A DNA stretch of 45,673 bases from Pseudonocardiales bacterium (GCA_019241525.1 JAFAWY010000118.1:64047-109719), one strand, 5' to 3'; counted from the stretch's first letter, positions 32,653 through 41,471 are shown. Notes: generated by a model from the letters alone, not told the origin. A program made the numbers and translations.

Positions 32653-33473
32653 TTGATTGGTTTCAGGCGATTGTTTTAGGCGTGGTGCAAGGCCTGACCG
32701 AATTTCTTCCGGTGTCTTCCAGCGGACATTTGCGAGTGATGTCCGCCTTGCTGGGCTGGCCGGATCCGGGCGCGGCGTTCACCGCAGTGACCCAACTGGG
32801 TACCGAGTCGGCGGTACTGATCTATTTCCGCCGCGACATTGCGGGAATTGTGGGCGCGTGGACGGTGTCGCTGTATCGCCCAGAACGGCGCAAGGATCCG
32901 CAGGCCCGCATGGGCTGGTTCATCATTATTGGCACACTGCCGATCGGCGTATTGGGTGCGCTGCTCCAAAGCACCATCGAGACCACGTTCCGGGACCTGC
33001 GGCTAATCGGCGCCACACTCGTGGTATTCGGTCTCGTACTGGCGGTGGCTGATCGGCTCGCTCCCAATACCAAGCCCTTGCCGGAGCTGTCGATCAGCCA
33101 CGCCCTTGGTTACGGCTTCGCGCAAGCCCTGGCGCTCATACCGGGGGTCTCACGCTCCGGTGGAACCATCAGCGCCGGGTTACTGCTGGGGTATCGACGT
33201 GAGGCTGCGGCGCGCTACGCATTCCTGCTTGCTGTGCCTGCGGTGCTGGCGTCTGGGGTGTTTGAACTCACTAAAATTGGTGAGGGAACCGCACCGGCGT
33301 GGGGGCCGACTATTGTCTCGACATTGATTGCCTTCGGTGTCGGCTACCTGGTCATCGCATGGTTTCTTCGATTCATCGCCACCCACAACTTTACGCCGTT
33401 CGTGGTATACCGTGTGGCCCTTGGCGCGATGATCATCACCCTCGTGACCACTGGAGTGCTCGCTCCCACGTGA
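32649..33473 (+). CDS. uppP: Undecaprenyl-diphosphatase UppP/BacA
   Basis: A 274-residue, multi-helix membrane enzyme that removes a phosphate from C55-PP to recycle the carrier lipid for peptidoglycan and other envelope polymers; it gives bacitracin tolerance. Both family motifs are present: [15 protein letters not shown] (~14-28) and [14 protein letters not shown] (~165-178). The length is normal. GTG 32649 is set by homologous starts ([14 protein letters not shown]); it overlaps a short upstream frame. There are no other envelope genes immediately next to it. Confidence 0.95.
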   Translation: MIDWFQAIVLGVVQGLTEFLPVSSSGHLRVMSALLGWPDPGAAFTAVTQLGTESAVLIYFRRDIAGIVGAWTVSLYRPERRKDPQARMGWFIIIGTLPIGVLGALLQSTIETTFRDLRLIGATLVVFGLVLAVADRLAPNTKPLPELSISHALGYGFAQALALIPGVSRSGGTISAGLLLGYRREAAARYAFLLAVPAVLASGVFELTKIGEGTAPAWGPTIVSTLIAFGVGYLVIAWFLRFIATHNFTPFVVYRVALGAMIITLVTTGVLAPT

Positions 33474-33618
33474 CCCCGTAATTCCTTACGTCCCACATTG
33501 ACCATCTTTTGTGTGTCTACCGCGACACAATTCGTCGTCGAAAGCTCATGCACTGTGATCTTGCAGTCCTCGCGGGGCCGCCGACTCGACTTCCGGGTGA
33601 GGCGAATATGGACCGCGC

Positions 33619-35085
33619 TCACACCGCGATGACGGCGCCGCCACGGCGCGGGTCCCCGGCACCGGCCATCCGGCCCGAGTCTGGGTCGCGCCGCACCGCC
33701 TGGCAGCCGCCGAAGAAGATGTTGGGCGCGGTGAAGCGCGCGATCACGATCTCTTCCAGGTTGGTGGGCTCAGCGCCGGGCTCAACGTAGAGCACGCCGT
33801 CCTCCCAATGCAGCCGCGGAGCCTGCACTGCTTCAGCAAGTTCCATGCCGCGATCCACGACGTTGCAGATCACCTGGAGGATCGCCGAGCGGATACGGTT
33901 GGAGCCCGCCGAACCCAAGGCCAGCTCGACCGCGCCGTCTGCGCGGCGGACGAGCGTCGGCGCCATCATCGATGGCAGCCGGCGGCCCGGTGGGTGCAGG
34001 TGGAAGCCCGACGGATTGAGGTCTGCTTCCCCCAGCATGTTGTTCAAGTGCAGTCCGGTCCCGGGAACGACGACGCCCGAGCAGGACCCGTTGCTGACCG
34101 TTGTCGTACAGGTCCAACCGTTCTCATCGATCGCCGCGATGTGTGTGGTGTTGCCCAGCCGGGCACCGAGAAATTGCTCCTGAAAGCCGCGCAGGTGCAG
34201 GCTGTCCATGAATTCTGTGGTGCGGGCACGCTGGGCGTCGATCATCGCCGCGACGAGCCGCTCACGGCTGGGTGGGCCCGGCTCGCGGTCTAACTCGGCC
34301 AGGACCGCTGCGATCAGGATGCCGCCGGCCGACGGTGGTGGGTTGGTCCGCACCCGCAGGCCGCGGTAGGTGATGTCGATGGGCTCCCGGGGCATCACCT
34401 GGTAGGCGGAGAGATCGGCGGGTGAAAGCAGTCCGCCGCGCTGACCGATCCAGTCGCACACGGCTGTAGCCACCTCGCCGGTGTAAAACGGCGCCGCGCC
34501 CTCGGCGGCCAGGCGTTCCAGACCGTCGGCCACGTCCGGCAGGCGCAGGACCACACCTTCGCGCGGCGGCGTATCCGCGAAGAGGGCACGCGCCTCCGGG
34601 GAGCTGGCGATGATCGGCGAGAGCACTTCGAGGATGTAGGTCTGCTGGGCGTTGAGCGCCACGCCTTCATGAGCCAGCCGCACTGCGGGCGCCACCAGCT
34701 CGGCCAGCGGCAGCGACCCGAACCGTGCATGCGCCGTGCAGATCCCGGCCGGGCAGCCGTAGGTGCCGACGGAGGCAGCGCCTACGTGGAAGACCTGGAC
34801 CACATCACCGAAGAGGACTGAGACCGGCACAAGCTCGGCGCGGCGCGGCGGATCGCCGTTGCGTCCGGGAGCCTCGACGAAAAAGTCCAGCAGCACGTCG
34901 TCCCCACCCGGGGCACCGACGAGCATGTAGCCGCCAGCGCCCAGACCCGTCAGCAATGGCTCGCAGACAAAAGACGCGCACATCGCGGCGAGGGCGGCGT
35001 CGACTGCGTTGCCACCCGCACGCAGCGCGCTCGCACCCGCCTGCGCGGTCAGCCGATGCCCGGCAGCCACAACTCCTCGCGTCAT
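33619..35085 (-). CDS. Gamma-glutamyltransferase family protein
   Basis: A 488-residue Ntn-hydrolase of the GGT family. The self-cleavage/nucleophile Thr lies in GNTTHIAAIDENG (~312), splitting it into a ~310-residue large and ~175-residue small subunit. GLGAGGYMLV near the N-terminus and the late LGSAGSNRI segment match relatives. There is no signal peptide, so it is probably cytoplasmic, unlike the E. coli enzyme. Substrate unclear: glutathione is generally absent in actinobacteria, so another gamma-glutamyl or acyl amide is likely. ATG 35085 lacks a clear ribosome site. Confidence 0.9.
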   Translation of the reverse strand: MTRGVVAAGHRLTAQAGASALRAGGNAVDAALAAMCASFVCEPLLTGLGAGGYMLVGAPGGDDVLLDFFVEAPGRNGDPPRRAELVPVSVLFGDVVQVFHVGAASVGTYGCPAGICTAHARFGSLPLAELVAPAVRLAHEGVALNAQQTYILEVLSPIIASSPEARALFADTPPREGVVLRLPDVADGLERLAAEGAAPFYTGEVATAVCDWIGQRGGLLSPADLSAYQVMPREPIDITYRGLRVRTNPPPSAGGILIAAVLAELDREPGPPSRERLVAAMIDAQRARTTEFMDSLHLRGFQEQFLGARLGNTTHIAAIDENGWTCTTTVSNGSCSGVVVPGTGLHLNNMLGEADLNPSGFHLHPPGRRLPSMMAPTLVRRADGAVELALGSAGSNRIRSAILQVICNVVDRGMELAEAVQAPRLHWEDGVLYVEPGAEPTNLEEIVIARFTAPNIFFGGCQAVRRDPDSGRMAGAGDPRRGGAVIAV

Positions 35086-35213
35086 CGCGGCAGTGTTACC
35101 GAGCGCGCCCGCGGGTCAACCGCCGGGGCACACGCCCTCGCCCGAGGGTGGCGGTCACCGCACACCGCCACAGAGCCCACCAGCCCGGCCGCGCGCCGAG
35201 GAGTTCATCAAGA

Positions 35214-35543
35214 TCACGGCGACTGGTGGGAGTCTGGTGCGGTAGCCATGGCCGTGATCGCCCGCAGCGCCGCCAGATGCGCATCGAAGGCGGCACGCCC
35301 GGCAGGGGTCAGCGCCAGCCAGGTGCGAGGTCGTTTCCCGACGTAACCTTTGATCGACTTGACATATCCCGCCGTCTCCAGAGTGGCCACTTGGCGAGAC
35401 AACACAGAGTCACTGACCTCGACCGTATCCCGGACGAAGGAAAACGCCGCCTTGTCCGCCGCCATCAATGTCGCCATGATCGAAAAACGGACCGGGGCGT
35501 GGATGACGTCATCGAGTTCGTGACGGGGATGACCAGTCGTCAT
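35214..35543 (-). CDS. Winged-helix transcriptional regulator (HTH_34/MarR-like)
   Basis: A 109-residue DNA-binding protein: ELDDVIHAPVRFSIMATLMA, then FVRDTVEVSDSVLSRQVATL (recognition helix) and the wing GYVGKRPRTWLALT. This single-domain form is common in actinobacteria beside membrane proteins. The start is ATG 35543 with GGAG upstream. It follows the membrane protein gene by 18 bases, so the two form an operon. Target unknown, perhaps the operon itself. Confidence 0.9.
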   Translation of the reverse strand: MTTGHPRHELDDVIHAPVRFSIMATLMAADKAAFSFVRDTVEVSDSVLSRQVATLETAGYVKSIKGYVGKRPRTWLALTPAGRAAFDAHLAALRAITAMATAPDSHQSP

Positions 35544-35561
35544 TGCTCGGCTCCGCCGCGC

Positions 35562-35984
35562 TCAGCGACGCTGTTCTCGGTAAGCCCCCACGAAGAAAGG
35601 CGCAGCGGCCGCCAGGCCGGAGGGAATCCACCACGCGGGATTGTGCGCAAACAACGCTAATCCGACAGTGAGAACCACCGCGTAGATCACCGCCCATGCT
35701 GCGATCACCCACAGATAGCGCCGAGTCGTACCGCGCGCGGCGACGCCCTGCCGCCGTACGTACCAGGTGATACCGACGATGAACGCCACCCAGGCGAGGT
35801 TGAGCACGACCGAACGGGTACCACTGGTCAGCAGCCCCCACAGCGGCGTGACGATCAGTACCGCGACGCCGAAGACCAGAAGGAACCTGGGGTACCAAGC
35901 CGACCGTTCGGCGACCGTGCGGGCAAGCCGGTCGGCGCGGTCCACAGCGTTTGCCGCGTCTGCCCAGTGCTGTGAGTGCTCCAT
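35562..35984 (-). CDS. Four-helix membrane protein paired with the regulator
   Basis: A 140-residue protein with a soluble helical N-terminus (WADAANAVDRADRLARTVAE) and then four hydrophobic helices (~30-50, 55-75, 88-108, 112-128). The start is ATG 35984, with GAGGAG about 9 bases upstream. It is the first gene of a two-gene operon with a winged-helix regulator. No catalytic motif; function unknown. Confidence 0.8.
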   Translation of the reverse strand: MEHSQHWADAANAVDRADRLARTVAERSAWYPRFLLVFGVAVLIVTPLWGLLTSGTRSVVLNLAWVAFIVGITWYVRRQGVAARGTTRRYLWVIAAWAVIYAVVLTVGLALFAHNPAWWIPSGLAAAAPFFVGAYREQRR

Positions 35985-36147
35985 CTCAACTTCTCCTCTC
36001 GGAAGCACCTCACAGCATGGCAATTACTTTCCCATTTGACAAGTACTTTCGAATCCTTACGGTTGAAGCACCCTCATCACGCCGCGGTATACCGGTAGGG
36101 ACAACGCTTCCGGGTGGTACTCAAGACGGCATGACGAGGTGACCAGC

Positions 36148-37545
36148 ATGATCTTCCACCAGTACCAGCTTTCGTGCCTGTCGCTGTTCAGCTACCTGGT
36201 GGGTGACGAGTCGACGGGCCGAGCGGTAGTCGTGGATCCCCAACGGGACGTGTCCCAGTACCTCGCCGACGCGGAATCTGCCGGCTTGCGCATCGAGCGG
36301 GTGATCGAGACCCACGTGCACGCCGACTTCCTGTCCGGCCATCTGGAATTGGCGAAGGCGACCGGCGCGGTGATCTCCTACGGCAGCGCGGCGCAGACAG
36401 ATTTTCCGATCGGTCCACTGGTGCACGGCCAGCGGTTGAGCCTCGGTGACGTCGTGCTCGAGATCCGGGACACGCCTGGTCACACCCCCGAGTCCATCTC
36501 GGTGGTGATCTGGGAGCACAGTACGGACCCGGCGCCGTGGGGCGTGCTCACCGGCGACACCCTGTTCATCGGCGACGTCGGGCGGCCAGATCTGCTGTCG
36601 GCATCTGGATGGACTGCGCAGGATCTGGCCAGGCAGCTTTACCGGTCACTGCGGGAGCAGCTGCTGACCTTGCCCGACGCTACCCGCGTGTATCCGGCGC
36701 ACGGCGCCGGCTCGTCGTGCGGCAAGGCCTTGTCGGACGCCACGGCGTCGACGATCGGTGAGCAGCGGGCAGCCAACTATGCCCTGCAACCCATGACTGA
36801 GGACGACTTCGTCGAGGTTGTCACGCAGGGCCAGTCGGTGGCGCCGCTGTATTTCGCCTTCGCATCGGACGCCAACCGCCATCACCATGAGCTGCTCGAT
36901 GACCAAGAACCGCCGGTAGCGCTGGATATCGACGAGGTCTTGCGGTTGCAGGCCGGCGGCGCCGCGGTGGTCGATGGCAGGGCGCCCGACGTGTTCGCCT
37001 CGGGGCATCTACGGGGCTCGCTGAACGTCGGCCTCGACGGTCGCTTTGCCGAATACACCGGTGACGTGGTTCGGGCCGGTCGACCGATTGTGCTGGTCAC
37101 CGATTCGGGACGGGAGACAGAAGCGCGCGTGCGGCTGGCCCGGATCGGGTTCGACCATGTCGCCGGCTACCTCCCCACCGTCGAGCAGGTGTTGTCGCAA
37201 CATCCCGAGTTCGCCAGTACTGCCGCCCGCCTGCCGGTGACTGAGCTTGCCACGTGGCTTGCCGAGGAACCCGGACTGCAGCTGGTCGACGTCCGCAATC
37301 CTGGTGAGCTGGCCACCGGCGTCCTGCCTGGCGCGCGGCATATCCCGCTCGCCGCCCTCGTCGAACACATGGGCGAGCTGGATCCGGTAGCGCCGACCGT
37401 CGTGTATTGCGCCAGCGGCTACCGCTCGTCCATCGCCGCCTCGGCGCTGCGGGCCGGTGGTGTCGCCGTGGTGGCGGATCTCCTCGGTGGTTTCCACGCA
37501 TGGTCGGCCAGTGGCCTACCGGTCGGCGAGGTTTCCCGCCCTTGA
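36148..37545 (+). CDS. Persulfide dioxygenase-like MBL hydrolase fused to rhodanese domains
   Basis: A 465-residue fusion. The N-terminal ~250 residues are an ETHE1/GloB-like metallo-beta-lactamase fold: ETHVHADFLSGH (~54-65), DTPGHTPES, LTGDTLFIGDVGRPDL, and YPAHGAGSSCG. The C-terminal ~200 residues are two rhodanese domains: the first lacks a clear active Cys, the second has VVYCASGYRSS (Cys ~418). This matches CstB/Blh-type enzymes that oxidise persulfides to sulfite and thiosulfate. The start is ATG 36148, after GAGGTG. The gene directly precedes, and shares its stop with, the promoter of the next TetR gene. Confidence 0.92.
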   Translation: MIFHQYQLSCLSLFSYLVGDESTGRAVVVDPQRDVSQYLADAESAGLRIERVIETHVHADFLSGHLELAKATGAVISYGSAAQTDFPIGPLVHGQRLSLGDVVLEIRDTPGHTPESISVVIWEHSTDPAPWGVLTGDTLFIGDVGRPDLLSASGWTAQDLARQLYRSLREQLLTLPDATRVYPAHGAGSSCGKALSDATASTIGEQRAANYALQPMTEDDFVEVVTQGQSVAPLYFAFASDANRHHHELLDDQEPPVALDIDEVLRLQAGGAAVVDGRAPDVFASGHLRGSLNVGLDGRFAEYTGDVVRAGRPIVLVTDSGRETEARVRLARIGFDHVAGYLPTVEQVLSQHPEFASTAARLPVTELATWLAEEPGLQLVDVRNPGELATGVLPGARHIPLAALVEHMGELDPVAPTVVYCASGYRSSIAASALRAGGVAVVADLLGGFHAWSASGLPVGEVSRP

Positions 37546-37586
37546 CATATCACCTGACAGTGTTCAGTCTTACTGACGATGTCAGT
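37542..37586 (+). promoter_or_regulatory. Promoter and operator overlapping a leaderless TetR start
   Basis: TTGACA (37542-37547), then 17 bases, then CAGTCT (37565-37570) predicts a start site near 37577, almost at ATG 37579. The perfect palindrome ACTGAC GAT GTCAGT (37572-37586) includes the ATG. A further CTGAC half-site lies near 37553. The layout suggests a leaderless mRNA with autorepression. Confidence 0.6.
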
Positions 37587-38178
37587 TTCACCGATACGCG
37601 ACAGGCGTGCTGAGCGGTTCGAAGCCACCCGGCGAGAGATCCTCGACGTCGCTTGGGAGTTGGTGAGAGCCAATGGCCTCAGTGCCTTGTCGATGCGAGA
37701 CCTGGGTGCGCGGGTCGGGTTGCGGGCCCAGTCGCTGTATGTGTACTTCGCGTCCAAGCAAGCGATCTACGACGCGATGTTCGCCGATGCCAATCGGGAT
37801 CTCCTCGATCGGCGTCGCGCACTGGGCACGGACGCCGACCCGACGGCGGCATTGCGGGCGCTGGCCCGCCAGTTCGTCGAATTCTGCGTTGAGGATCCGG
37901 TGCGCTACCAGCTGCTGTTCCAGCGCACCATTCCCGGCTTCGAACCATCGGAGGAGTCTTATGCGGTGGCGCGTGAGGTGCTCGACTGGGGGCGTCGAGT
38001 GCTGGCCGGAGTGGGTGCGACAGATCCCGCTGACGTCGACCTGTACACGGCGCTGATTGCCGGCCTGGTCGCGCAGCAGAACTCCAACGAACCGGGTGGG
38101 GACCGGTGGACCCGGCAACTGGACCGGGTGATCGATATGTATCTCGCCGAGGTGGCTCGGTCTCAATTCCAACAGTGA
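37579..38178 (+). CDS. TetR-family repressor, first gene of an MBL-MDMPI operon
   Basis: A 199-residue TetR protein. The helix-turn-helix is RREILDVAWELVRANGLSAL then RDLGARVGLRAQSLYVYFAS, ~18-58. The C-terminal domain contains the TetR_C_33-like FCVEDPVRYQLLFQRTIPGF (~113-132). No ribosome site is seen; the predicted transcription start is within 2-3 bases of the ATG. It is followed by the MBL gene after 25 bases. Self-control through the overlapping palindrome is likely. Confidence 0.93.
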   Translation: MSVSPIRDRRAERFEATRREILDVAWELVRANGLSALSMRDLGARVGLRAQSLYVYFASKQAIYDAMFADANRDLLDRRRALGTDADPTAALRALARQFVEFCVEDPVRYQLLFQRTIPGFEPSEESYAVAREVLDWGRRVLAGVGATDPADVDLYTALIAGLVAQQNSNEPGGDRWTRQLDRVIDMYLAEVARSQFQQ

Positions 38179-38203
38179 TTCACATTTCCCCCAGGAGTCC
38201 CCC

Positions 38204-39049
38204 ATGACTGCCCCAGCCCCGCACGACGTGCTGCCCTACCAGATCGCTGATGACACCTTTCTCATCACCTGGGGGTTGGACGCCCCACCGGTCGGTCACT
38301 TCCCCATGCATTCGATGCTGATCCGGGGCCGGGAACCGGTCCTCGTTGACACCGGCGCGCCGGCCTGCCGCCAGCAGTGGTTGGCCACGGTGGCCAACCT
38401 GGTCGATCTGGCCGATATCCGGTGGATCTTCCTGTCCCACGACGACCGCGACCACGCCGGCAATCTCTTGCCTGTTCTCGACGCCTGCCCGAACGCGACG
38501 CTGCTGACCACCTGGTTCACCATCGGCCGGATGGCCGAGGAGTGGGATACGCCGCTGCCGCGCTGCCGGTTCGTCAACGACGGCGATCAGATCGACGCCG
38601 GCGACCGGATCCTCATCGCAGCCCGTCCCCCGGTGTTCGACAACCCGACCACCCGTGGCTTGCTCGACTCCTCGACCGGCGTTTTCTGGTCGGTGGACAC
38701 CTTCGCCACGAACACCCCGAACCGGATGCTTGAAGCAGACGAGCTCGGCGAAGATGAGTTCCGCGACGGGCAGTTCCTCGGCGCGCGGCTGGTTGCCCCG
38801 TGGCACCGCTACCTCGACCAGAGCAAGTGGGGCGTCTGCGTGGATGCGGTGCACCGCCTCGGTGCCACCACGATCGCCGGCTGCCATGCACCCGTGCTGC
38901 GTGGCCAGCGCGTGGACCAGGCGTTCGACCTGCTGCGCCAGTTGCCCGCGCTGGACCCGTGGCGCGAGTTCGACCAGTCCGATCTGGAGGGCTGGCTGGC
39001 CCACGCCGGCGCGTTATCGGAGCCCCTTACCCCCGTCCCCGTTCCTTAA
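38204..39049 (+). CDS. MBL-fold metallo-hydrolase (ODP-like)
   Basis: A 281-residue metallo-beta-lactamase-fold protein. The metal motif is LSHDDRDHAGN (HxDxxDH in the form H-D-D-R-D-H, ~84-94). The substrate-face segment MHSMLIRGREPVLVDTG precedes it, and an Asp in SVDTFA and His in PWHRYL and GCHAP are further metal ligands. Members of this group are often oxidoreductase-like diiron proteins or lactonases; the substrate is unknown. It starts at ATG 38204, after CCCAGGAG, and is the middle gene of the TetR operon. Confidence 0.9.
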   Translation: MTAPAPHDVLPYQIADDTFLITWGLDAPPVGHFPMHSMLIRGREPVLVDTGAPACRQQWLATVANLVDLADIRWIFLSHDDRDHAGNLLPVLDACPNATLLTTWFTIGRMAEEWDTPLPRCRFVNDGDQIDAGDRILIAARPPVFDNPTTRGLLDSSTGVFWSVDTFATNTPNRMLEADELGEDEFRDGQFLGARLVAPWHRYLDQSKWGVCVDAVHRLGATTIAGCHAPVLRGQRVDQAFDLLRQLPALDPWREFDQSDLEGWLAHAGALSEPLTPVPVP

Positions 39050-39067
39050 CTTGCCCAGGAGGCTGCC

Positions 39068-39823
39068 ATGCAGTCGACCGCCATTGCCATCGAGCAGATC
39101 CCACCATTCGAGCACGACGAGGCCATGCAGCTGGCGCAAACCGAATACCAGCGCCTCATCGAGTTGGTCGAGGCACTCACGCCGGAGGATTTCGCCCGGC
39201 CTACCGATTGCACCGGTTGGAGCGTCGCCGCGGTGCTCGGTCACGTGCTGGGAATGCTGAAATACAACGCCGACCCCGCTGAGACCGCCCGGCAGGCGGC
39301 AGCTGCCGGCCAGCGGGCCGCGACCACCGGCGAGACGTGGATCGACGCACTCACCGCGTTGCAAGTCGCCGAGCATGCGAAGCTCACTCCCGAACAGCTG
39401 GCCACAGCTATACGGACCGCGGCACCGCTATCGCTGGCCGCGCGTAGCCAGGCGACGGCCGAGCAGCGTGCCGTGACGTTCAATCCGGGGCCGCCCAATG
39501 ATGAGGAGTGGACCGCCGGCTACCTCATCGACGTGATCCATACCCGCGACCCGTGGATGCACCGGATCGACATCTGCCGGGCCACCGGCGCCGATCTGGT
39601 GCTCACTGCCGAGCACGACGGGCGCATCGTCGCCGACGCCCTCGCCGAATGGGCACGGCGCCACGGGCAACCCTGCAGCCTGGTCCTGGACGGGCCCGCG
39701 GGCGGCAGCTACGTCCACGGCACCGGTGGTCCGCACCTGCAGCTCGACGCGGTGCAGTTCTGCCGCGTGCTGTCCGGCCGCGGTGACGCTGAGGGCCTAC
39801 TCGCCCAGCAGATACCGTTCTGA
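39068..39823 (+). CDS. Mycothiol-dependent maleylpyruvate isomerase family enzyme (DinB/MDMPI)
   Basis: A 251-residue protein. The N-terminal four-helix MDMPI domain has CTGWSVAAVLGHVLGML (metal His ~60) and DVIHTRDPWMHRIDICR (~157-173), supplying further His ligands. A C-terminal ~70-residue domain follows. Enzymes of this family use mycothiol, the actinobacterial thiol, for isomerisation, S-transfer or detoxification. The start is ATG 39068, after CCAGGAGG. It is the last gene of the TetR-MBL operon, which reads as a detoxification unit. Confidence 0.9.
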   Translation: MQSTAIAIEQIPPFEHDEAMQLAQTEYQRLIELVEALTPEDFARPTDCTGWSVAAVLGHVLGMLKYNADPAETARQAAAAGQRAATTGETWIDALTALQVAEHAKLTPEQLATAIRTAAPLSLAARSQATAEQRAVTFNPGPPNDEEWTAGYLIDVIHTRDPWMHRIDICRATGADLVLTAEHDGRIVADALAEWARRHGQPCSLVLDGPAGGSYVHGTGGPHLQLDAVQFCRVLSGRGDAEGLLAQQIPF

Positions 39824-39836
39824 TCCCTGACCCGCC

Positions 39837-39862
39837 ACCCGGATATGGAGACACACCGGGCC
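39837..39862. repeat. Short family B palindrome
   Basis: CCCGG and CCGGG enclose ATATGGAGACA, the complement of the ATATGTCTCC-type core of other palindromes. It lies between the convergent MDMPI and ZIP genes and may act as a terminator. Confidence 0.55.
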
Positions 39863-39870
39863 AAAACCAA

Positions 39871-40737
39871 TCAGGCGCCGCCCGCGCTAAGCAACATATC
39901 GGTGGCGAAGCCGGCTACCAGGCCGGTCCACACGCCCCAGTACAGCACGGATCGGTGCCCACCCCGCAGAGCAATGGCGACGAGTTGGATGATCACGTAG
40001 AGGATCGATCCGGCGGCCAGAGTCAGGAATACCAAGCTGACCGGGTCACTGCTGAACTGGCGGCCCACCAGGGTGCCCAGCATCGTGGGGCCCCCGCCGA
40101 TAAGGCCTAAGAGCAACAGAAATCCCCACCCGGGTGTGTCGCTGTCACTGGCCAGCGGCGCCACGATGCCGAAGCCTTCGGTCGCGTTGTGCAGGGCAAA
40201 TCCGGCTACCAGTACGGTTGCCAGCTCGATCTTGCCCTGTGCCGCGCTACCGCCGATGGCCAGTCCCTCACCGAAATTGTGCAGACCAATGCCCACCGCG
40301 ATCAGCAAGGCGAGCCGGCGCGGCCCCGTTAAGCGGCTCGCGCCGGCCTCTCGGAGCGTCAGCTCGTCGACCGCCATGGCGCCCGGCCCCAAAAGCGGGA
40401 TCTTGTCCTCACCGACGAGCCACCTCTCGTACCCGGCCAAGGTCAGCAGCCCGACTCCCAACCCGGCAAAGAGCAGTGCACCGAAGCCGATCACCGGCGC
40501 TACGCTGCTGGCGCCGTCATGCACCTTCTCCAGCGTAGAGTCGATCATTTCCCAGGCATGCGTCAGCACGTCCCACATGATGAACAGCAAGATTCCGATC
40601 GACGCGGCGTTGAGGAACACCCGCATACCAGGCGTGGTACGGCTGTGCCGTGGGCTACGCAACAGACCTACCGGCAACCCCAGCAGAATCGTGACCCCGG
40701 CGATGAAGCCCAGAGCTAGCGTCTGAACGTTGTCCAT
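39871..40737 (-). CDS. ZIP-family divalent metal transporter
   Basis: A ~288-residue protein with eight hydrophobic helices and a central cytoplasmic loop. The two metal-binding helices carry GLHNFGEGLAIG (HNxxEG) and FALHNATEGFG (HNxTEG), the ZIP signature for Zn2+ and related metals. ATG 40737 is used; a TTG at 40743 is in frame. Direction is normally into the cytoplasm. No zinc-uptake regulator box of recognised form was seen upstream. Confidence 0.92.
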   Translation of the reverse strand: MDNVQTLALGFIAGVTILLGLPVGLLRSPRHSRTTPGMRVFLNAASIGILLFIMWDVLTHAWEMIDSTLEKVHDGASSVAPVIGFGALLFAGLGVGLLTLAGYERWLVGEDKIPLLGPGAMAVDELTLREAGASRLTGPRRLALLIAVGIGLHNFGEGLAIGGSAAQGKIELATVLVAGFALHNATEGFGIVAPLASDSDTPGWGFLLLLGLIGGGPTMLGTLVGRQFSSDPVSLVFLTLAAGSILYVIIQLVAIALRGGHRSVLYWGVWTGLVAGFATDMLLSAGGA

Positions 40738-41114
40738 GGGCAATCAACCGCCACTTCTGTGTGTGCAGTATTTGTTCCCCCGGCGCTCGCGAGCTGTCAG
40801 CTTTCCGTCTGTGAATAAGACCTGTCAAGAAGTCCGACGTGGGATTACTAAAAAACAACGTCAGTCTTGATACCCGCTAGTCATCAGCGGGTGATTGACT
40901 GGGCACACAACGTGGTCAATTAGCGTTGCGCCTACTTGAATTACAGAGCATTCCGACATTGTTGTTATTTAGGTCGACCTTGCGTCTCATTAGTTAGGCC
41001 GTACTCACGAATCCGCCGCACCTCCTGTATCCCCCAGCCGGCTGGGCATGACAGGCTGTGATTGACCGATCACATCCGCGCCGGCAGGCGCACGAAGCCG
41101 CGGAGGACGCAATC
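40738..41114. other. AT-richer intergenic region
   Basis: About 375 bases between the divergent ZIP and ABM genes, clearly less GC-rich than the rest. It contains a 7-bp hairpin ACCCGCT/AGCGGGT (40874-40894). No gene or regulator box recognised; it presumably carries both promoters. Confidence 0.65.
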
Positions 41115-41450
41115 ATGATCTTCATCGTGGTCAAGTTCACCATCCGTGCCGACCAGAGCGATGAGTGGCTGACCCGCGTCGACGAATTCACCCAGGCCAC
41201 CCGAAACGAGCCGGGCAACCTCTTCTTCGATTGGTCCCGCAGCGTCGACAACCCGAACCAGTTCGTGCTGGTCGAAGCCTTCGCATCACCCGAAGCGGGT
41301 CAGGCTCACGTCAACTCCGAGCACTTCCGAACCGCGATGGCGTGGATGCCCGATGCGATCGCCGAAACCCCGGAGATCATCCACTTTGAGGTGCCGCAGG
41401 ACGGCTGGAGCCGTATGGGCGAGTTGAGCCCCCGGGACCAGCCGGCCTGA
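41115..41450 (+). CDS. Antibiotic biosynthesis monooxygenase (ABM) domain protein
   Basis: A 111-residue ferredoxin-like dimeric alpha/beta protein: IFIVVKFTIRADQSDEWLTR (~2-21), ATRNEPGNLFFDWSRSVDNP (~28-47), and FVLVEAFASPEAGQAHVNSE with the His typical of YgiN-like quinol monooxygenases. It acts on quinol-like or aromatic substrates or scavenges oxidants without cofactor. The start is ATG 41115, after GGAGG. It is followed by a strong hairpin, so it is probably a single-gene unit. Confidence 0.9.
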   Translation: MIFIVVKFTIRADQSDEWLTRVDEFTQATRNEPGNLFFDWSRSVDNPNQFVLVEAFASPEAGQAHVNSEHFRTAMAWMPDAIAETPEIIHFEVPQDGWSRMGELSPRDQPA

Positions 41451-41471
41451 GCTGCGGCAACGCGTGATCAT

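Noticed and set aside
36085-36115. CsoR/CstR-like operator before the persulfide dioxygenase gene
   Set aside because: GGTATACCGGTAGGG resembles part of such a site, but the second half does not match, so it is not claimed.
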